NCBI GenBank assembly: GCA_028692395.1
Contig: JAQUXP010000029.1
Location: 1 to 47,578 of the forward strand
Source of the DNA: Lachnospiraceae bacterium
GTDB lineage: Bacteria; Bacillota; Clostridia; Lachnospirales; Lachnospiraceae
DNA: 47,578 nt
Reading direction: 5' to 3'
Shown piece by piece: positions 17,759 to 25,444 of this stretch. The position numbers and the translations under genes are program-made. The first letter of the stretch is position 1. Each line of letters opens with the position of its first letter. The notes under the pieces were generated by a model. The model was not told where the DNA came from and ran no database searches. It saw only the letters and a program-made list of their open reading frames with translations.

Positions 17759-19261
17759 TTACATCTTTTCCAATTCCAGTGTAAGTGATGGCAGAAGCTC
17801 TGCCATATCCGAGGCCGTCATGCCTGCATTGGACAGCTTGTGAGCGGTATGTTCCCCCAGCAGTCCGTGAAGAAATACGGTTCTTGGAACCACTGACAGA
17901 TCACAGTGTCCCTCTGACTTGGCAATCTGTCCCAGCAGCATACCGGTCAGTACATCGCCGCTTCCAGCCGTTGCCATACCGGAACACCCTGAGGTGTTGA
18001 TATAGCAGTTTCCGTCCGGATAGACCGTTACGGTACGGGCATCCTTGCAGACACAGAGTATATTGTTTTCGGTGGCATAGGAAAGAGCAGCATGAACCAG
18101 ATCTTTCTTAAGAGTGCTGGCGGGAAGTCCTGTTAATCTTGACAGCTCTCCGATATGCGGTGTTATGACACAGGGAAAAGTAATCTGTTCCAGAAGATGC
18201 GGATCCTTGGAAAGCAGGGTCAGTGCATCTGCATCCATCACGCAGCATTTACAGCAGTTTTGTATCAGAGTATGCAGCAGCATGCGTGCCTCCTCAGAGG
18301 TGGAGATGCCAGGGCCGATACCCACAACATCCGCCCACTGGATATCCTTCTTCAGTTGGGCCGGATTAATATTCCCCTCCGAATAAGTAGAAAACATCGC
18401 TTCCGGCATTTTAGACAAAAGCGGATCACGATTTCTGGCATCTGTGTAGATCTTCAGCATGCCGGCACCGGAACGCATGCATGCCTTCCCCGCCAGATAG
18501 GCTGCGCCGCACATCTGTCCGGAGCCTGCAATCAGCAGAACCTTCCCAAAGGTTCCCTTATTTCCTCCGGGATTTCTTCGAAAAAGCGGCGCCAGATCCG
18601 CAGGTTCCATCTGGTGCATAAAGAACAGCTTTTCGCTGTTGGCAGGAGCATAGATTCCGATATCATGCACGGTAACCGTCCCGGCATGAAGTTGTCCCTG
18701 AGACAGGTATAACCCTGCTTTTCCATAGGCGAAGGTCACTGTTCGCACTGCGCATACCCCTGCACCAAGAACTTCTCCTGTCCCGGAAGAGATGCCCGAG
18801 GGAATGTCCACGGAAACCACCGGAACCTGAGACTGGTTCATATGACCGATGAGTTCTGCCAGACTTCCTGTGACAGGTCTGGATAGACCAACACCAAACA
18901 GCGCATCTATAACAACAGTATATTCACGGATCCATGGATTTGTGACAAATTTTAGATGGTAGTTTTCGGCAATCTCACATTGCCGCTTCATACTGTCTGT
19001 AAATTTCTCCCTCTCCCCTGCCAGATATACCGTCACGGAATATCCCCTCAGGTGAAGAATTCTTGCTGCTGCAACACCGTCTGCACCGTTATTTCCGCTT
19101 CCGCACAGTACAAGAATTCTGGTGCAGTCCTGATGCTTTACAACCTCATCTGCTACTGCCAGTGCCGCCCGTTCCATCAGGACAAGCGATGGCATCCCCA
19201 TCTTCTGAATCGTATATTCATCCAGTTTTCTCATCTGCTCTCCGTTAACAACAGGTATCAT
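17759..19261 (-). CDS. nnr: Bifunctional NAD(P)H-hydrate epimerase / ADP-dependent NAD(P)H-hydrate dehydratase
   Basis: 500-residue fused repair enzyme that restores hydrated NAD(P)H. The N-terminal YjeF_N epimerase domain (about 1-210) has VLCGSGNNGADGVAAARIL and DALFGVGLSRPVTG. The C-terminal ribokinase-like dehydratase (about 225-495) has KVLLIAGSGQMCGAAYLAGKA, the CVITPHIGELSRL site and the GSGDVLTGMLLG nucleotide loop. Start ATG 19261 has GGAGGAG 4 nt upstream; the frame extends to 19321 but that part covers the rex-nnr hairpin. Same strand as rex and probably co-transcribed. Confidence 0.94.
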   Translation of the reverse strand: MIPVVNGEQMRKLDEYTIQKMGMPSLVLMERAALAVADEVVKHQDCTRILVLCGSGNNGADGVAAARILHLRGYSVTVYLAGEREKFTDSMKRQCEIAENYHLKFVTNPWIREYTVVIDALFGVGLSRPVTGSLAELIGHMNQSQVPVVSVDIPSGISSGTGEVLGAGVCAVRTVTFAYGKAGLYLSQGQLHAGTVTVHDIGIYAPANSEKLFFMHQMEPADLAPLFRRNPGGNKGTFGKVLLIAGSGQMCGAAYLAGKACMRSGAGMLKIYTDARNRDPLLSKMPEAMFSTYSEGNINPAQLKKDIQWADVVGIGPGISTSEEARMLLHTLIQNCCKCCVMDADALTLLSKDPHLLEQITFPCVITPHIGELSRLTGLPASTLKKDLVHAALSYATENNILCVCKDARTVTVYPDGNCYINTSGCSGMATAGSGDVLTGMLLGQIAKSEGHCDLSVVPRTVFLHGLLGEHTAHKLSNAGMTASDMAELLPSLTLELEKM

Positions 19262-19281
19262 ATTCTCCTCCTTATGAACGG

Positions 19282-19315
19282 AAGAACGCCCCTGGTATTT
19301 ACCATCGGCGTTCTT
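19282..19315. repeat. Stem-loop between rex and the NAD(P)HX repair gene
   Basis: AAGAACGCC pairs with GGCGTTCTT (9 bp), with an inner TGGTA/TACCA stem (5 bp) around a TT loop, so 14 pairs with one 2x2 internal loop. It lies in the 66-nt gap between the rex stop and the nnr start. No T-tract follows on the minus strand, so an mRNA-processing or stabilising hairpin fits better than a terminator. Confidence 0.6.
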
Positions 19316-19327
19316 TCGCAATTGACT

Positions 19328-19972
19328 TTATTTTTGTTCTTCCTGCCTGGTCAGGTTATAGGACAGCCGCATAAGACTTTCTGAAAGATGAACATTTTCC
19401 ACGATCACATTATGTGGAAGTGTAAGATTCAGATCCGTGTGTGCAAAATTCCAGATTGCACGGACTCCGTTGGCAACTAAAACATCCGCCACGGCAACTG
19501 CTTCAGACTTTGGCAAAGTAAGTGCTACAATTTCCACATGATGTGTATGTAGATATTCCGGCAGCTCATCGATCATATGGACTTCAATGTTCTGCACCGT
19601 CTTTCCTGCCAGCTCCGGCTTTACATCAAATAAAGCAACTGTTTTAAATCCGCTTCTTGCAAAAGAACCATAATTGGCAAGAGCCTGTCCAAGATGTCCC
19701 GCTCCTACAATAATCATATTATGATTCCGGTTAAGACCTAATATTTTTCCAATCTCATCATGCAGATATGCCACATTGTATCCATAACCCTGTTGCCCGA
19801 AGCCGCCAAAGTTATTCAGATCCTGACGTATCTGTGATGCTGTAACTTTCATACGTTCACTGAGCTCTCCTGATGAAATTCTCTCCACATGATCTTCAAG
19901 AAGTTCGCCCAGATAACGATAATAACGAGGAAGCCTCTTTATTACCGCCCGTGAAATCCCTTTATCCTCCAA
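19328..19972 (-). CDS. rex: Redox-sensing transcriptional repressor Rex
   Basis: 214-residue NADH/NAD+-ratio sensor. The N-terminal winged helix (about 1-75) contains SRAVIKRLPRYYRYLGEL and TASQIRQDLNNFGGFGQQGYGYNV, the signature. The Rossmann NAD(H) domain has IIVGAGHLGQALANYGSF and the FDVKPELAGK strand. Rex represses fermentation and hydrogen-metabolism genes when NADH is low. It has a consensus promoter upstream and is transcribed away from the ABC-F gene. Confidence 0.96.
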   Translation of the reverse strand: MEDKGISRAVIKRLPRYYRYLGELLEDHVERISSGELSERMKVTASQIRQDLNNFGGFGQQGYGYNVAYLHDEIGKILGLNRNHNMIIVGAGHLGQALANYGSFARSGFKTVALFDVKPELAGKTVQNIEVHMIDELPEYLHTHHVEIVALTLPKSEAVAVADVLVANGVRAIWNFAHTDLNLTLPHNVIVENVHLSESLMRLSYNLTRQEEQK

Positions 19973-20009
19973 TTGTCTTTCCTCCCGCTATAAGGATGTA
20001 TATATTCTG

Positions 20010-20038
20010 ATTATAGGTGTTTGATATAACTTTGTCAA
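20010..20038 (-). promoter_or_regulatory. Consensus promoter of rex
   Basis: On the minus strand TTGACA (20038-20033) and TATAAT (20015-20010) are separated by exactly 17 nt, a perfect sigma-A promoter about 38 nt before the rex start. An imperfect inverted repeat (TTTGACA/TATCAAA) overlaps the spacer; it does not match the Rex consensus well, so autoregulation is unproven. Confidence 0.8.
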
Positions 20039-20057
20039 AGAATTCTTGAGAAAAATC

Positions 20058-20085
20058 TTGTTTATTTCATAATTTTCGGTATAAT
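20058..20085 (+). promoter_or_regulatory. Promoter of the ABC-F gene
   Basis: TTGTTT (20058-20063), 16-nt spacer, TATAAT (20080-20085). Predicted start near 20092 leaves a 5' leader of about 125 nt before the ABC-F ATG. It is back-to-back with the rex promoter. Confidence 0.65.
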
Positions 20086-20137
20086 ATGTAATGATGTCCG
20101 TTTCTGGAACACAAATGTGTGACAATCTACAGATCTG

Positions 20138-20185
20138 CTGAACAGGTAACTGTTCAGTACATGCATAGACCTGCTGAACAGTTAC
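20138..20185 (+). promoter_or_regulatory. Leader with mutually exclusive hairpins before the ABC-F gene
   Basis: Three segments: arm 1 CTGAACAG (20138-20145), arm 2 GTAACTGTTCAG (20146-20157), arm 3 CTGAACAGTTAC (20174-20185). Arm 2 can pair with arm 1 (8 bp, GTAA loop) or with arm 3 (perfect 12 bp, 16-nt loop). A short leader frame (ATG at 20091, 20094 or 20115, ending at a TGA at 20139-20141) terminates inside arm 1, so a ribosome there would favour the 2:3 fold. The arrangement resembles leader-peptide attenuation of ABC-F resistance genes. An operator for a dimeric repressor is the alternative. Confidence 0.6.
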
Positions 20186-20215
20186 TATAAAATATCTTTT
20201 CATAAGGAGTTTTCC

Positions 20216-22135
20216 ATGATTTTATCATGTCAGAATATTACAAAAAGTTTTGGTACAAATACCATTATCAGGCAGGCTTCTTTTCATCTGGAAGACCATG
20301 AAAAAGCTGCCCTGATTGGAATCAACGGCGCTGGAAAATCAACGCTTTTAAAAATTATTATGGGTGAGCTGGCTTCAGACACTGGTGAGGTTGTCTTTGC
20401 CAGGGACACCACCATCGGTTATCTGGCTCAGCATCAGGATATCTCGGGAGAACGCAGCATCTATGAAGAGGTTCTGGATGCCAAACGTGATATCATAGCA
20501 CTGGAACAAAAGATCCGTCTTCTGGAAAAACAGATGAAGCATGCCCAGGGAGATGAACTGGAAAAAATGATGGACAGCTACACCAGGCTCAACCATACCT
20601 TTGAATTGCAAAATGGCTACGCCTACCGCAGTGAGGCAACCGGGGTTTTAAAGGGTCTTGGTTTCTTTGAGGACGAATTCGACAAGCAGGTCTCCACCTT
20701 ATCCGGCGGACAGAAAACCCGTGTGGCACTGGGTAAGCTTCTGCTTTCCAAGCCGGATATTATCTTTCTGGATGAGCCAACCAATCATCTGGATATGACC
20801 TCCATTAACTGGCTGGAGAATTATCTGACAAATTACAGCGGTGCTGTATTCATCGTCTCCCATGACCGTTATTTTCTGGATCATGTTGTCAGTAAAATCG
20901 TGGAGATTGATAACGGGAAGGTTACAACGTTTCTCGGGAATTATAAGTCCTACAGCGAAAAAAAGGCAATTCTGCGCACGGCAGAGTATCATGCCTATAT
21001 AAATCAGCAGCAGGAAATCAAACATCAGGAAGAGGTGATTGCAAAGCTTAAATCCTTCAATCGGGAAAAGTCCATCCGGCGCGCAGAAAGCCGGGAGAAA
21101 ATGCTGGATAAGATTGAGGTTCTGGACAAGCCGATGGAAGTAAAAGCGGACATGCGGATTGAACTTCATCCCCGTGTGATCAGTGGAAATGATGTGCTTC
21201 ATGTGGAATGTCTGGCCAAAGCCTTTGATCAGCAGCCACTTTTCTCTGATCTTACCTTTGATATTCACAGAGGGGAACGAGTTGCCATCATTGGCAGCAA
21301 TGGAACCGGTAAAACCACCATATTAAAGATCCTGAATCATCTTCTGCCGCCGGACGAGGGCGGATTTTCGCTGGGAAGTAAGGTACAGATTGGGTATTAT
21401 GATCAGGAGCATCATGTGTTACATATGGAAAAGACAGTATTTCAGGAGATATCTGATGATTATCCTACTCTGACAAATACAGAAATCAGAAATGTACTCG
21501 CAGCATTTTTATTCACCGGTGACGATGTTTTCAAGCAGGTGAAGACCTTAAGCGGCGGGGAGCGGGGGCGTGTATCACTTGCCAAGCTGATGCTTTCAGA
21601 GGCAAACTTTCTGATTCTGGATGAGCCCACCAACCACCTGGATATTATGTCCAAGGAAATTCTGGAGGACGCACTGAAACACTATACCGGAACCATCCTG
21701 TATGTATCCCATGACCGTTATTTCATCAACCAGACGGCTACCCGTATTCTGGAGCTGACCAATCAGACCCTGGTCAATTATATAGGAAATTATGATTATT
21801 ATCTTGAAAAAAAAGAAGAGCTGACACAAATCTATGCAGCCACCAACACCGGCGATGGAGACGCAGCAGCTCCCTCACAATCCACCACCAAGCTCACCTG
21901 GCAAGCCCAGAAAGAAGAACAGGCCAGACAGCGAAAACGGGAAAATGACCTAAAAAAATGCGAGAACGACATCAGCGAACTGGAAACCCGTGACAAAGCA
22001 ATCGATGAAGAAATGTCACAACCAGAAGTAGCCACCGACGTATCCCGCTGCGTAGCATTATCCCAGGAAAAAGCCTCCATTTCAGAAAAACTGGAAGAAC
22101 TATACAACCAATGGGCAGAACTGGCCGAGGACTAG
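20216..22135 (+). CDS. ABC-F family ATPase (translation factor / ribosome protection type)
   Basis: 639-residue soluble protein with two ABC domains and no membrane segments. Domain 1: Walker A GINGAGKST (about 35-43), signature TLSGGQKTR, Walker B IIFLDEPTNHLD. Linker with the ABC-F interaction-motif helices, rich in Lys/Glu (about 240-310). Domain 2: GSNGTGKTT (about 360), TLSGGERGR, FLILDEPTNHLD. A charged coiled-coil C-terminal extension covers about 555-639. These proteins bind the ribosomal E site, and some give resistance to ribosome-targeting antibiotics. AAGGAG lies 6 nt before ATG 20216. The C-terminal extension fits the YdiF/Uup-like group; a resistance role is only a possibility. 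Confidence 0.92.
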   Translation: MILSCQNITKSFGTNTIIRQASFHLEDHEKAALIGINGAGKSTLLKIIMGELASDTGEVVFARDTTIGYLAQHQDISGERSIYEEVLDAKRDIIALEQKIRLLEKQMKHAQGDELEKMMDSYTRLNHTFELQNGYAYRSEATGVLKGLGFFEDEFDKQVSTLSGGQKTRVALGKLLLSKPDIIFLDEPTNHLDMTSINWLENYLTNYSGAVFIVSHDRYFLDHVVSKIVEIDNGKVTTFLGNYKSYSEKKAILRTAEYHAYINQQQEIKHQEEVIAKLKSFNREKSIRRAESREKMLDKIEVLDKPMEVKADMRIELHPRVISGNDVLHVECLAKAFDQQPLFSDLTFDIHRGERVAIIGSNGTGKTTILKILNHLLPPDEGGFSLGSKVQIGYYDQEHHVLHMEKTVFQEISDDYPTLTNTEIRNVLAAFLFTGDDVFKQVKTLSGGERGRVSLAKLMLSEANFLILDEPTNHLDIMSKEILEDALKHYTGTILYVSHDRYFINQTATRILELTNQTLVNYIGNYDYYLEKKEELTQIYAATNTGDGDAAAPSQSTTKLTWQAQKEEQARQRKRENDLKKCENDISELETRDKAIDEEMSQPEVATDVSRCVALSQEKASISEKLEELYNQWAELAED

Positions 22136-22175
22136 AACAACCTCACCAAGAACCAGAAAAACCACCAGAAAAATA

Positions 22176-22428
22176 GGAATGGGGCTGGCGCACTTCGCCG
22201 CCCCAGAACAGGAGCCTCCTGCACGACACATTTGCAGGAGTCCTAAGCATACAAAAATAATAGAATTTGCGTTGTAAGTAAGCAGCACACTGTTTGAGTG
22301 AAACGAGTTTGTGCTGCTTACTTACGTTTTTAGCAAAATCTATTATTTTTCGTACGCTCTTGGACTCCGAAACAGTGTCAGGCAGGAGGCTCCTGTCCTG
22401 GGGTGGTGAAGTGCGCCAGCCCCATTCC
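22176..22428. repeat. Large hairpin element, copy A (about 253 nt)
   Basis: The whole interval folds back on itself. Outer arms GGAATGGGGCTGGCGCACTTC and their complement (ending at 22428) match over 21 bp. Further in are CAGGAGCCTCCTGC/GGCAGGAGGCTCCTG, GGAGTCC/GGACTCC, AATAATAGAATTTGC/GCAAAATCTATTATT and an apical AGCAGCACA/TGTGCTGCT. It sits between the convergent ABC-F and icd genes and fills nearly all of the 316-nt gap; no ORF is convincing. It is homologous to copy B at 28295-28536. It may act as a bidirectional terminator, a structured RNA, or a non-autonomous mobile element. Confidence 0.85.
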
Positions 22429-22451
22429 GACCGCCACACAAAACTCCAAAA

Positions 22452-23663
22452 TTAAAGCATAGTGTCCAGTTTTTCACGAATTGCCTGGATGAACTCTTTG
22501 CTGTTTAATACAGTTGGATTAGACAGGGATGTGATCAGTGCCAGATCCTTGGTCATCTTGCCGCTTTCGATAGTTTCCAGAGTTGCCTTTTCCAGCTTAT
22601 CTGCAAAATCCATCAGCTCCTGGTTGTTGTCCAGTTCTCCTCTCTTACGAAGAGCTCCTGTCCATGCAAAAATAGTTGCCACGGAATTGGTTGAGGTTTC
22701 CTCACCTTTCAGATGCTTGTAATAATGGCGCTGTACGGTACCGTGAGCAGCTTCATACTCGTAATATCCGTGAGGAGATACCAGTACAGAAGTCATCATG
22801 GCAAGAGAGCCAAAGGCAGAAGAAACCATATCACTCATAACATCGCCATCATAGTTCTTTAATGCCCAGATAAAACCACCCTCTGCCTTCATAATACGTG
22901 CTACCGCATCATCAATCAACGTATAGAAATAAGTGATTCCCAGTTCTTCAAACTTTGTTTTATAGGTGTTATCATAAAGATCCTGGAAGATATCTTTAAA
23001 TCGATGATCATACTTTTTGGAAATGGTATCTTTGGTCGCAAACCACAGATCCTGCTTCATGTCCAGTGCGAATTCAAAACAGCTGGCAGCAAAGCTCTTG
23101 ATGGATGCATCAATATTATGCTGTCCCTGTACTACACCGCTTCCGTCAAAATGATGCACAAGAAGTGTCTGCTCACCGGAGCCATCCTCCGGAGCATATA
23201 CAAGCTTCACATCTCCAGCAGAAGGAATCTCCATCTCAACATTACGATATACATCACCATAAGCGTGACGTGCGATAGTGATAGGTTTTTTCCAGTTCTT
23301 TACGCAGGGTTCAATTCCATTTACAACGATTGGGGTACGGAATACCGTACCATCCAGCATGGCACGAATTGTTCCATTTGGACTCTTCCACATCTCTTTC
23401 AGATCATACTCTGTCATACGGGCAGCATTCGGTGTAATAGTGGCACACTTTACCGCTACCTTGTATTTCATCGTTGCCTTTGCGGAATCAACAGTCACCT
23501 GGTCATCTGTTTCATTTCTGTGTTCCAGACCAAGATCATAGTATTCCGTGTTCAGGTCGATATAGGGAGTAAGCAGTTCTTCCTTAATCATCGTCCAGAG
23601 AATTCTGGTCATCTCATCTCCGTCCATCTCTACAAGTGGTGTCTGCATAGTTATTTTTTTCAT
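22452..23663 (-). CDS. icd: NADP-dependent isocitrate dehydrogenase (homodimeric, eukaryotic-like type)
   Basis: 403-residue enzyme that oxidises isocitrate to 2-oxoglutarate, the carbon skeleton for ammonium assimilation by GlnA/GltBD. Features: EMDGDEMTR near the N-terminus, the substrate loop [20 protein letters not shown], catalytic Tyr/Lys region, metal-binding [17 protein letters not shown], and NADP-binding [29 protein letters not shown]. Length and motifs place it with the homodimeric type-II IDHs. ATG 23663 has AAGGAGG; it follows the GntR gene by 17 nt. Confidence 0.95.
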   Translation of the reverse strand: MKKITMQTPLVEMDGDEMTRILWTMIKEELLTPYIDLNTEYYDLGLEHRNETDDQVTVDSAKATMKYKVAVKCATITPNAARMTEYDLKEMWKSPNGTIRAMLDGTVFRTPIVVNGIEPCVKNWKKPITIARHAYGDVYRNVEMEIPSAGDVKLVYAPEDGSGEQTLLVHHFDGSGVVQGQHNIDASIKSFAASCFEFALDMKQDLWFATKDTISKKYDHRFKDIFQDLYDNTYKTKFEELGITYFYTLIDDAVARIMKAEGGFIWALKNYDGDVMSDMVSSAFGSLAMMTSVLVSPHGYYEYEAAHGTVQRHYYKHLKGEETSTNSVATIFAWTGALRKRGELDNNQELMDFADKLEKATLETIESGKMTKDLALITSLSNPTVLNSKEFIQAIREKLDTML

Positions 23664-23680
23664 AAGGTTCCTCCTTGTGT

Positions 23681-24352
23681 TTACTGTTCTTTCTGGTGCA
23701 GAAGTGCATCGATATTATATTGCGCCAGATTTTCCATCGTATTTAGTACATGCTGTGTTGCCAGTTCTTCCGCCGCATCGCCATTATGGCTTTGGATGGC
23801 ATCAAGAATCTTTTTGTGCTCAGCGCTGCTCATGGTAGATCGTTTATGATTCTGTATTGACAGTTTTCTTACCTTCTGCACATATTGATGGTACTGGGAA
23901 AGCAGTGCAGAAAGCATTCTGCTGTGGCTCGCCTCATACATCAGTTCATGGAAATGGCTATCCTGCTCATATACGTGCTCATATTCTTCCCGACCTGCAT
24001 GAAATTCAGAAAGACAGATGGTTTCCTCCATCCTGGAAAGCTCATCCGGTGTAATCTTTTCCGCTGCCCAGCGGGCACAAAGACCCTCCAGACGGGATCG
24101 GATCAGATAGATATCCTCCACATCCTTCGCACTGATTCCCTTTGCGTAAGCTCCCTTATTTGGTATCAGCTCTACAAGTCCTTCCAGGGCAAGCTGCCGG
24201 AGTGCTTCTCGAACCGGAGTTCTCGATACACCATAGTGATCCCCCAGTACAAGCTCTGCAAGCTCTTCCCCCTGCTCATAGTTTCCACACAATATGTCAT
24301 CTCTGATATCCTGATAAACTTTGCTGCGCAATGAAGAATTTTTGTTTGTCAT
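23681..24352 (-). CDS. GntR-family transcriptional regulator, FCD type
   Basis: 223-residue regulator: N-terminal winged helix (about 1-75; [33 protein letters not shown]) and C-terminal all-helical FCD ligand domain with metal-site-type histidines ([26 protein letters not shown]). Such proteins usually bind organic acids. Located 17 nt before icd in one operon, it probably controls isocitrate/citrate metabolism and itself; the effector is not visible. A perfect palindrome upstream is a candidate operator. Confidence 0.9.
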   Translation of the reverse strand: MTNKNSSLRSKVYQDIRDDILCGNYEQGEELAELVLGDHYGVSRTPVREALRQLALEGLVELIPNKGAYAKGISAKDVEDIYLIRSRLEGLCARWAAEKITPDELSRMEETICLSEFHAGREEYEHVYEQDSHFHELMYEASHSRMLSALLSQYHQYVQKVRKLSIQNHKRSTMSSAEHKKILDAIQSHNGDAAEELATQHVLNTMENLAQYNIDALLHQKEQ

Positions 24353-24411
24353 GGTTTTCTCCCATTAAAAAAATATGTCTCATCTGACATTTCAAAATAA
24401 AATATTGTATA

Positions 24412-24423
24412 ATTGTATACAAT
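24412..24423. promoter_or_regulatory. Candidate GntR operator
   Basis: Perfect 12-bp palindrome ATTGTATACAAT, 60 nt upstream of the GntR start, with an overlapping extra half-site (ATTGTAT at 24404-24410). FCD-type GntR proteins bind short GT-n-AC palindromes of this kind, so autoregulation of GntR-icd is plausible. Confidence 0.5.
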
Positions 24424-24559
24424 CGATGTACAGTTTTCATTTTAAAACAATCCCTCTGAAATGTCAACCGTATTTCCCTGTACCGTTAAAAGATCGGCAC
24501 TCTTGTTTTACTTTCTTACAGACTGTGCAGTAAACAGCAGATTCTGTATCAGACCGGCT

Positions 24560-25384
24560 CTATTTCAGGAGCTGATCCAGCTTTAAGCTTCCTCTTCCCT
24601 GAAGATTACGAGGCAGCCCCAGATCTTCTCCTGCATCCAGAATTTTCTTTTTAACGGTAAGATTATCCATCCCCGGATACTTCTCCAAAAGCAGTGCTGC
24701 TGCCCCTGATACCTTTGCAGTGGACATAGAGGTTCCACTTTTCCTGCTGTACTGTCCCTGTTCATTGGCACAGGATAATACCCCTGCCCCTGTCATCACA
24801 ATGTCAGGCTTGCAGACGCAGGCACTGGTCGGTCCTCTCCCTGATATGGGAAATGCAGAGGTAATCAGATCTGCGGAGCCTACCGTAATCACTTTTCTGC
24901 TGCTGCCGGGAGCTGTGACACTCCCCTTTCCTGGGCCAAGATTGCCCGCTGCTGTAATTACGGTAAGCCCGGCATCCCAGACCTCCTCCACGGCCTGTAT
25001 CAGTGTATCCTGCAGCTTCTCATCTGCATGTGCAGCACCCACTGATATATTCACGATTCGTATAGCATACTGCCTGTGATTGTGCAGCACCCACTGCAGT
25101 GCCATGGTGACCTGTTCCTTCCTGCCATTTCCCATGCGGTCAAGAACCTTCAAAGCTATGATATGGGCCCCGGAGGCAATCCCTGTCACACGCCCCTGAC
25201 TCGCCTTGCCGTCACCACAGGCGATACCGGCGGTATGGGTTCCATGACCATTATCATCATACATCTGTAATCTTCGGTTTACAAAATCTCCAAAGAACAT
25301 AATCCGGCTTCCAAAATCCATATGTGGAAAAATTCCAGTATCTAAAAAAGCAATCCCAACACCTTTTCCCGTCAGCTTCTCCAT
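24560..25384 (-). CDS. Subtilisin-like serine protease (S8 family, intracellular)
   Basis: 274-residue subtilase with the full catalytic triad: Asp in FLDTGIFPH (about D15), His in DDNGHGTHTAG (about H49) and Ser in SGTSMSTAKVSGAAALLL. The oxyanion Asn is in ITAAGNLGPG. No signal peptide, prodomain or anchor is visible, so it resembles intracellular AprX-type proteases. It lies downstream of the P-type ATPase on the same strand (60-nt gap). The 207 nt between it and the GntR start hold the GntR operator region. Confidence 0.92.
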   Translation of the reverse strand: MEKLTGKGVGIAFLDTGIFPHMDFGSRIMFFGDFVNRRLQMYDDNGHGTHTAGIACGDGKASQGRVTGIASGAHIIALKVLDRMGNGRKEQVTMALQWVLHNHRQYAIRIVNISVGAAHADEKLQDTLIQAVEEVWDAGLTVITAAGNLGPGKGSVTAPGSSRKVITVGSADLITSAFPISGRGPTSACVCKPDIVMTGAGVLSCANEQGQYSRKSGTSMSTAKVSGAAALLLEKYPGMDNLTVKKKILDAGEDLGLPRNLQGRGSLKLDQLLK

Positions 25385-25444
25385 AGACTTCCTCCATGGC
25401 TTTTTAATTATACTATGATACCAGAGTCAAAAGGTGTGGTTCTA

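Noticed and set aside
20016-20038. Possible Rex operator in the rex promoter (TTTGACA/TATCAAA)
   Set aside because: The spacing and core do not match the TTGTTAA-n4-TTAACAA or TGTGA-type sites known for Rex, so I do not claim autoregulation.
19988-20203. 71-codon minus-strand frame between rex and the ABC-F gene
   Set aside because: It covers the rex promoter and the complement of the ABC-F leader repeats, has no family resemblance, and has no ribosome binding site that stands out.
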